Source: Acidobacteriaceae bacterium
GTDB lineage: Bacteria > Acidobacteriota > Terriglobia > Terriglobales > Acidobacteriaceae
DNA length: 6,136 nucleotides
Assembly (NCBI GenBank): GCA_003156235.1
Contig: PMGP01000262.1
Span: 16,398-22,533 of the forward strand
Reading direction: 5' to 3'
The notes beneath the pieces were generated by a model that was given only the letters and a program-made list of their open reading frames with translations, was not told the DNA's origin and did not search any database. Numbering within the stretch: the stretch's first letter is position 1; each line of letters opens with the position of its first letter. A program made the translations under genes and the position numbers. Positions 4,346 through 6,136 of the stretch are shown here, piece after piece.

Positions 4346-5623
4346 ATGAATCCGACCGAACACATCCGCCCTCATAGCTTTGAGGAGACGCTTCTGAGCG
4401 CCCGCCGCACCATGGTGCTGAGCGAGATTCTCAAGCTGGCCGTGGACAGCTTCCGCTCCAGCAAGATCCGCTTTGCGCTGACCGCGCTGGGCATGGTCAT
4501 CGGCACCGCCTCGGTGATTCTGGTGGTGACCATCGGGCTGACGGGCAAGCAATTCATCCTCCAGGAGTTGGAGAAGCTGATGACCAACTCGGTGGAGTTG
4601 GAGTACAACGGCGGCGGGGCCATGGGCGCCGAGCAGACGGTCTACAACGACTACCTGACGCGCGATGACGAGAAGGCCGTGCTGGCGCAGTTGCCCAGCG
4701 TAATGTACTCCTCGCCGGTGATGGAGATGCACGCCTCCATCAGCTTCGGCAGTGGCGTGGTAAAGGATACGCTGGTGCTGGGCGTCAGCCCGCAGTACCA
4801 GCAGATTCGCAACCTGATCATGCCCGCGGGCCGCTTCCTGGACGATACCGACGACTCCGCCCACATCAAGTGCGCCGTAATCACCGAGAAGTTTGCCCAT
4901 GACCGTTTCGGCGGTAACGATTCGGCCGTGGGGCAGAACTTCGAGATCAGCGGCATCCCTTTTACGGTCATCGGCGTCTTCAAGGAGAGCGTAGACGACT
5001 TTGGCGTATCGGAGATTCAGGACCAGACCATCCTGATTCCCTATTCGGTGGAGCGCTACTTTACCGGAACGGAAAACGTGAAGCAGATTTACTTTTCCAT
5101 GCACAGCATGAACGAGGTGACGGAAGGCGCCAGCGAGATCAAGCGCATCGTCCAGACGCGCCACCGGCCCGGCTCGGTTTATTCGGTGCAGACCCTCAAG
5201 GAGGTTCTGACTACGGCCGCCAAGGTTGCCGACATCCTGACCGCGGTGCTGTTTCTGGTTTCCGCCATCACCCTGATGGTGGGCGGCGTGGGCATCATGA
5301 ACATCATGCTGGCCAATGTGCGCGCCCGCACGCGCGAGATCGGCATCCGCAAGGCGCTGGGCGCCACGTACCGCGAGATCAAGCTCCAGTTCCTGGCCGA
5401 GGCGGTCATCATCTCGCTGATCGGCGGCATCGTGGGCATTGTCGTGGGGTTGGCCATACCGGTGTCAGTCCGCGTCTTCACAAACTATGACCTGCCCATC
5501 TCTGCCTGGTCGGTGGCCATCGCGCTGGTCGCGGCCACCTCGGTGGGCGTTTTCTTCGGCACCATGCCGGCCACCCGCGCCGCCCAGATGGACCCCGTCG
5601 AGGCGCTGCGGGATGAGGGATAA
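4346..5623 (+). CDS. MacB/FtsX-type ABC transporter permease without ATPase domain
   Basis: This 425-residue protein has the MacB-like architecture. A first membrane helix at about residues 42-65 (within FALTALGMVIGTASVILVV) is followed by a large extracytoplasmic MacB-PCD-type domain (about 66-295). Three more helices follow at about 297-322, 352-376 and 388-406 (FtsX domain). The cytoplasmic loop carries RTREIGIRKALGA (328-340), the signature that couples to the ATPase, and the end has PATRAAQMDPVEALR. Members of this superfamily use an ATPase dimer to drive extracytoplasmic conformational change for export of antibiotics or lipoproteins, or for signalling. There is no nucleotide-binding domain in the protein and no ATPase gene next to it in the window, so its partner must be elsewhere. 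A 22-residue N-terminal extension precedes the usual start region. The gene follows the heptamer arrays and is probably co-transcribed with the small membrane protein downstream. The substrate is unknown. Confidence 0.9.
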   Translation: MNPTEHIRPHSFEETLLSARRTMVLSEILKLAVDSFRSSKIRFALTALGMVIGTASVILVVTIGLTGKQFILQELEKLMTNSVELEYNGGGAMGAEQTVYNDYLTRDDEKAVLAQLPSVMYSSPVMEMHASISFGSGVVKDTLVLGVSPQYQQIRNLIMPAGRFLDDTDDSAHIKCAVITEKFAHDRFGGNDSAVGQNFEISGIPFTVIGVFKESVDDFGVSEIQDQTILIPYSVERYFTGTENVKQIYFSMHSMNEVTEGASEIKRIVQTRHRPGSVYSVQTLKEVLTTAAKVADILTAVLFLVSAITLMVGGVGIMNIMLANVRARTREIGIRKALGATYREIKLQFLAEAVIISLIGGIVGIVVGLAIPVSVRVFTNYDLPISAWSVAIALVAATSVGVFFGTMPATRAAQMDPVEALRDEG

Positions 5624-5626
5624 GGG

Positions 5627-5791
5627 ATGAGTGAGCCCGAGCGTCAGCTCTCCGCCTCCGTCAGCAAGCCGCCCGACAAGCCTCCCCAGGGGCCGAGCCT
5701 CACGCTGCTCTTTGGGCTGCTGGCGCTGGCACTGGCTGCCGCCATCGGCTTCGCACTGCTGATTGTGCTGCCCTTCTATCACCGGCGATAG
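5627..5791 (+). CDS. Small single-pass membrane protein (54 aa)
   Basis: An ATG three bases after the permease stop opens a 54-residue frame starting MSEPERQLSASVSKPPDKPP. It has a polar, proline-rich N-terminus of about 27 residues, one hydrophobic helix (about 28-50, LLFGLLALALAAAIGFALLI) and a short end, FYHRR. GAGGGATAAGGG just upstream is a good purine-rich ribosome binding region, and the tight spacing implies co-transcription with the permease. I know no family for it. It may be a small accessory or stabilising subunit of the permease, but that rests only on position and topology. Codon use matches the permease, and the frame has no other good explanation. Confidence 0.65.
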   Translation: MSEPERQLSASVSKPPDKPPQGPSLTLLFGLLALALAAAIGFALLIVLPFYHRR

Positions 5792-5807
5792 TGAAAGGCG
5801 AGGAATC

Positions 5808-5996
5808 TCAGTCCCGCGAATTCTCCCGCCCAGCAATCAACACCGGAATTCCGTCCACAATCGGGTAAGCGCGGCTGCATTGCGCGCAGACCAGTTTGTC
5901 CGTCTCCAGGCGAAGAGCGCCGAGGCAGGCTGGGCAGGCCAACTGATTCACTACGGATGGGTCGAACGCGGGAAGAGTTCTGGAATCGGCAGGCAT
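5808..5996 (-). CDS. Trm112-like zinc-ribbon protein
   Basis: This 62-residue protein has four cysteines in a zinc-ribbon layout: CPAC at 21-24 and CAQC at 37-40. The family-typical segment YPIVDGIPVLI (44-54) follows. That matches the Trm112p-like/UPF0434 group, which is normally about 60 residues, so the gene is complete. In eukaryotes and archaea Trm112 binds and activates several methyltransferases acting on tRNA, rRNA and release factors; roles of bacterial members are less clear, and its partner here is unknown. It converges with the small membrane protein gene, with 16 bases between their stops. It starts six bases after the stop of the preceding minus-strand gene, so the two form an operon. 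No clear Shine-Dalgarno sequence is visible. Confidence 0.85.
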   Translation of the reverse strand: MPADSRTLPAFDPSVVNQLACPACLGALRLETDKLVCAQCSRAYPIVDGIPVLIAGRENSRD

Positions 5997-6002
5997 GAGG
6001 CT

Positions 6003-6136
6003 CTACTGGATGGACGCGCCGGGGGTGGGCGCCGGATCGGAAGCGGCTTCCGCGCTGGCCGCATGGCCGCCCAGCTTGGGACGGTTTGCAAACTCGGCTT
6101 CGATGCTCTGGATAGTGCCCGCCTTGGCAGACTCGT
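6003..6136 (-). CDS. C-terminal end of an unrecognised protein (runs off the right edge)
   Basis: The last 43 complete codons before a TAG (complement of 6003-6005) read ESAKAGTIQSIEAEFANRP, then KLGGHAAS and a low-complexity tail rich in alanine, proline and serine (ASDPAPTPGASIQ). Codon bias towards GC-rich third positions supports coding. The tail resembles the disordered C-terminus of many proteins and gives no family. It lies directly upstream of the Trm112-like gene in the same direction, so it is likely in the same operon. Confidence 0.6.
   Translation of the reverse strand, partial: ESAKAGTIQSIEAEFANRPKLGGHAASAEAASDPAPTPGASIQ

Noticed and set aside
4202..5164. Minus-strand ORF of 320 codons opposite the permease
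   Set aside because: It is antisense to the well-supported MacB-type permease, is rich in His, Arg and Gln as expected from a complementary frame in GC-rich DNA, and includes the heptamer repeats at its end.
5792..5807. Bidirectional terminator between the convergent genes
   Set aside because: I see only a 4-bp TATC/GATA pairing near 5777-5790 and no T-run, which is too weak to call.

Overview
The window is bacterial chromosomal DNA, and I suggest an Acidobacteriota (Terriglobia-like) origin as an inference. The support is the fairly high GC, the small palindromic intergenic repeats (a GGCACGACT/AGTCGTGCC palindrome beside a GGGCT/AGCCC element, and a repeat carrying TATCCCACCCTTCCGC), a MacB-type permease with no ATPase beside it, and a DinB-type protein. 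All of these match my memory of acidobacterial genomes, but no search was run.

Layout, left to right. A minus-strand trmD fragment (5' end only) leaves the window at the left edge. It is followed by about 200 bp of intergenic DNA with REP-like palindromes. Next is a plus-strand pair with a 4-base stop/start overlap: a DUF2157 polytopic membrane protein and a GDYXXLXY-family protein. A visibly AT-richer segment of about 0.9 kb follows, bounded by two direct copies of a 42-bp repeat. It holds the tail of what looks like a truncated small gene, then a gene of unknown function split between two frames (an N-terminal globular half, then a coiled-coil half with a C-terminal membrane anchor). A minus-strand DinB-like gene comes next, divergent from rplS (ribosomal protein L19), which ends in a textbook intrinsic terminator. 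Inverted arrays of 7-bp tandem repeats fill the gap up to a MacB/FtsX-type ABC permease, which is followed after three bases by a 54-residue single-pass membrane protein. The right end is a minus-strand pair: the C-terminal end of an unrecognised protein and a Trm112-like zinc-ribbon protein.

Functionally, the window mixes translation genes (trmD, rplS, possibly the Trm112-like protein) with envelope or membrane genes of poorly known role. trmD and rplS, normally neighbours in one operon (rpsP-rimM-trmD-rplS), are here about 3.6 kb apart on opposite strands, with accessory and repeat-rich DNA between them. The best candidate for undescribed biology is the repeat-bounded segment with the two-frame, apparently tail-anchored protein. 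The sequence alone does not show whether it is a working system or a decaying insert.
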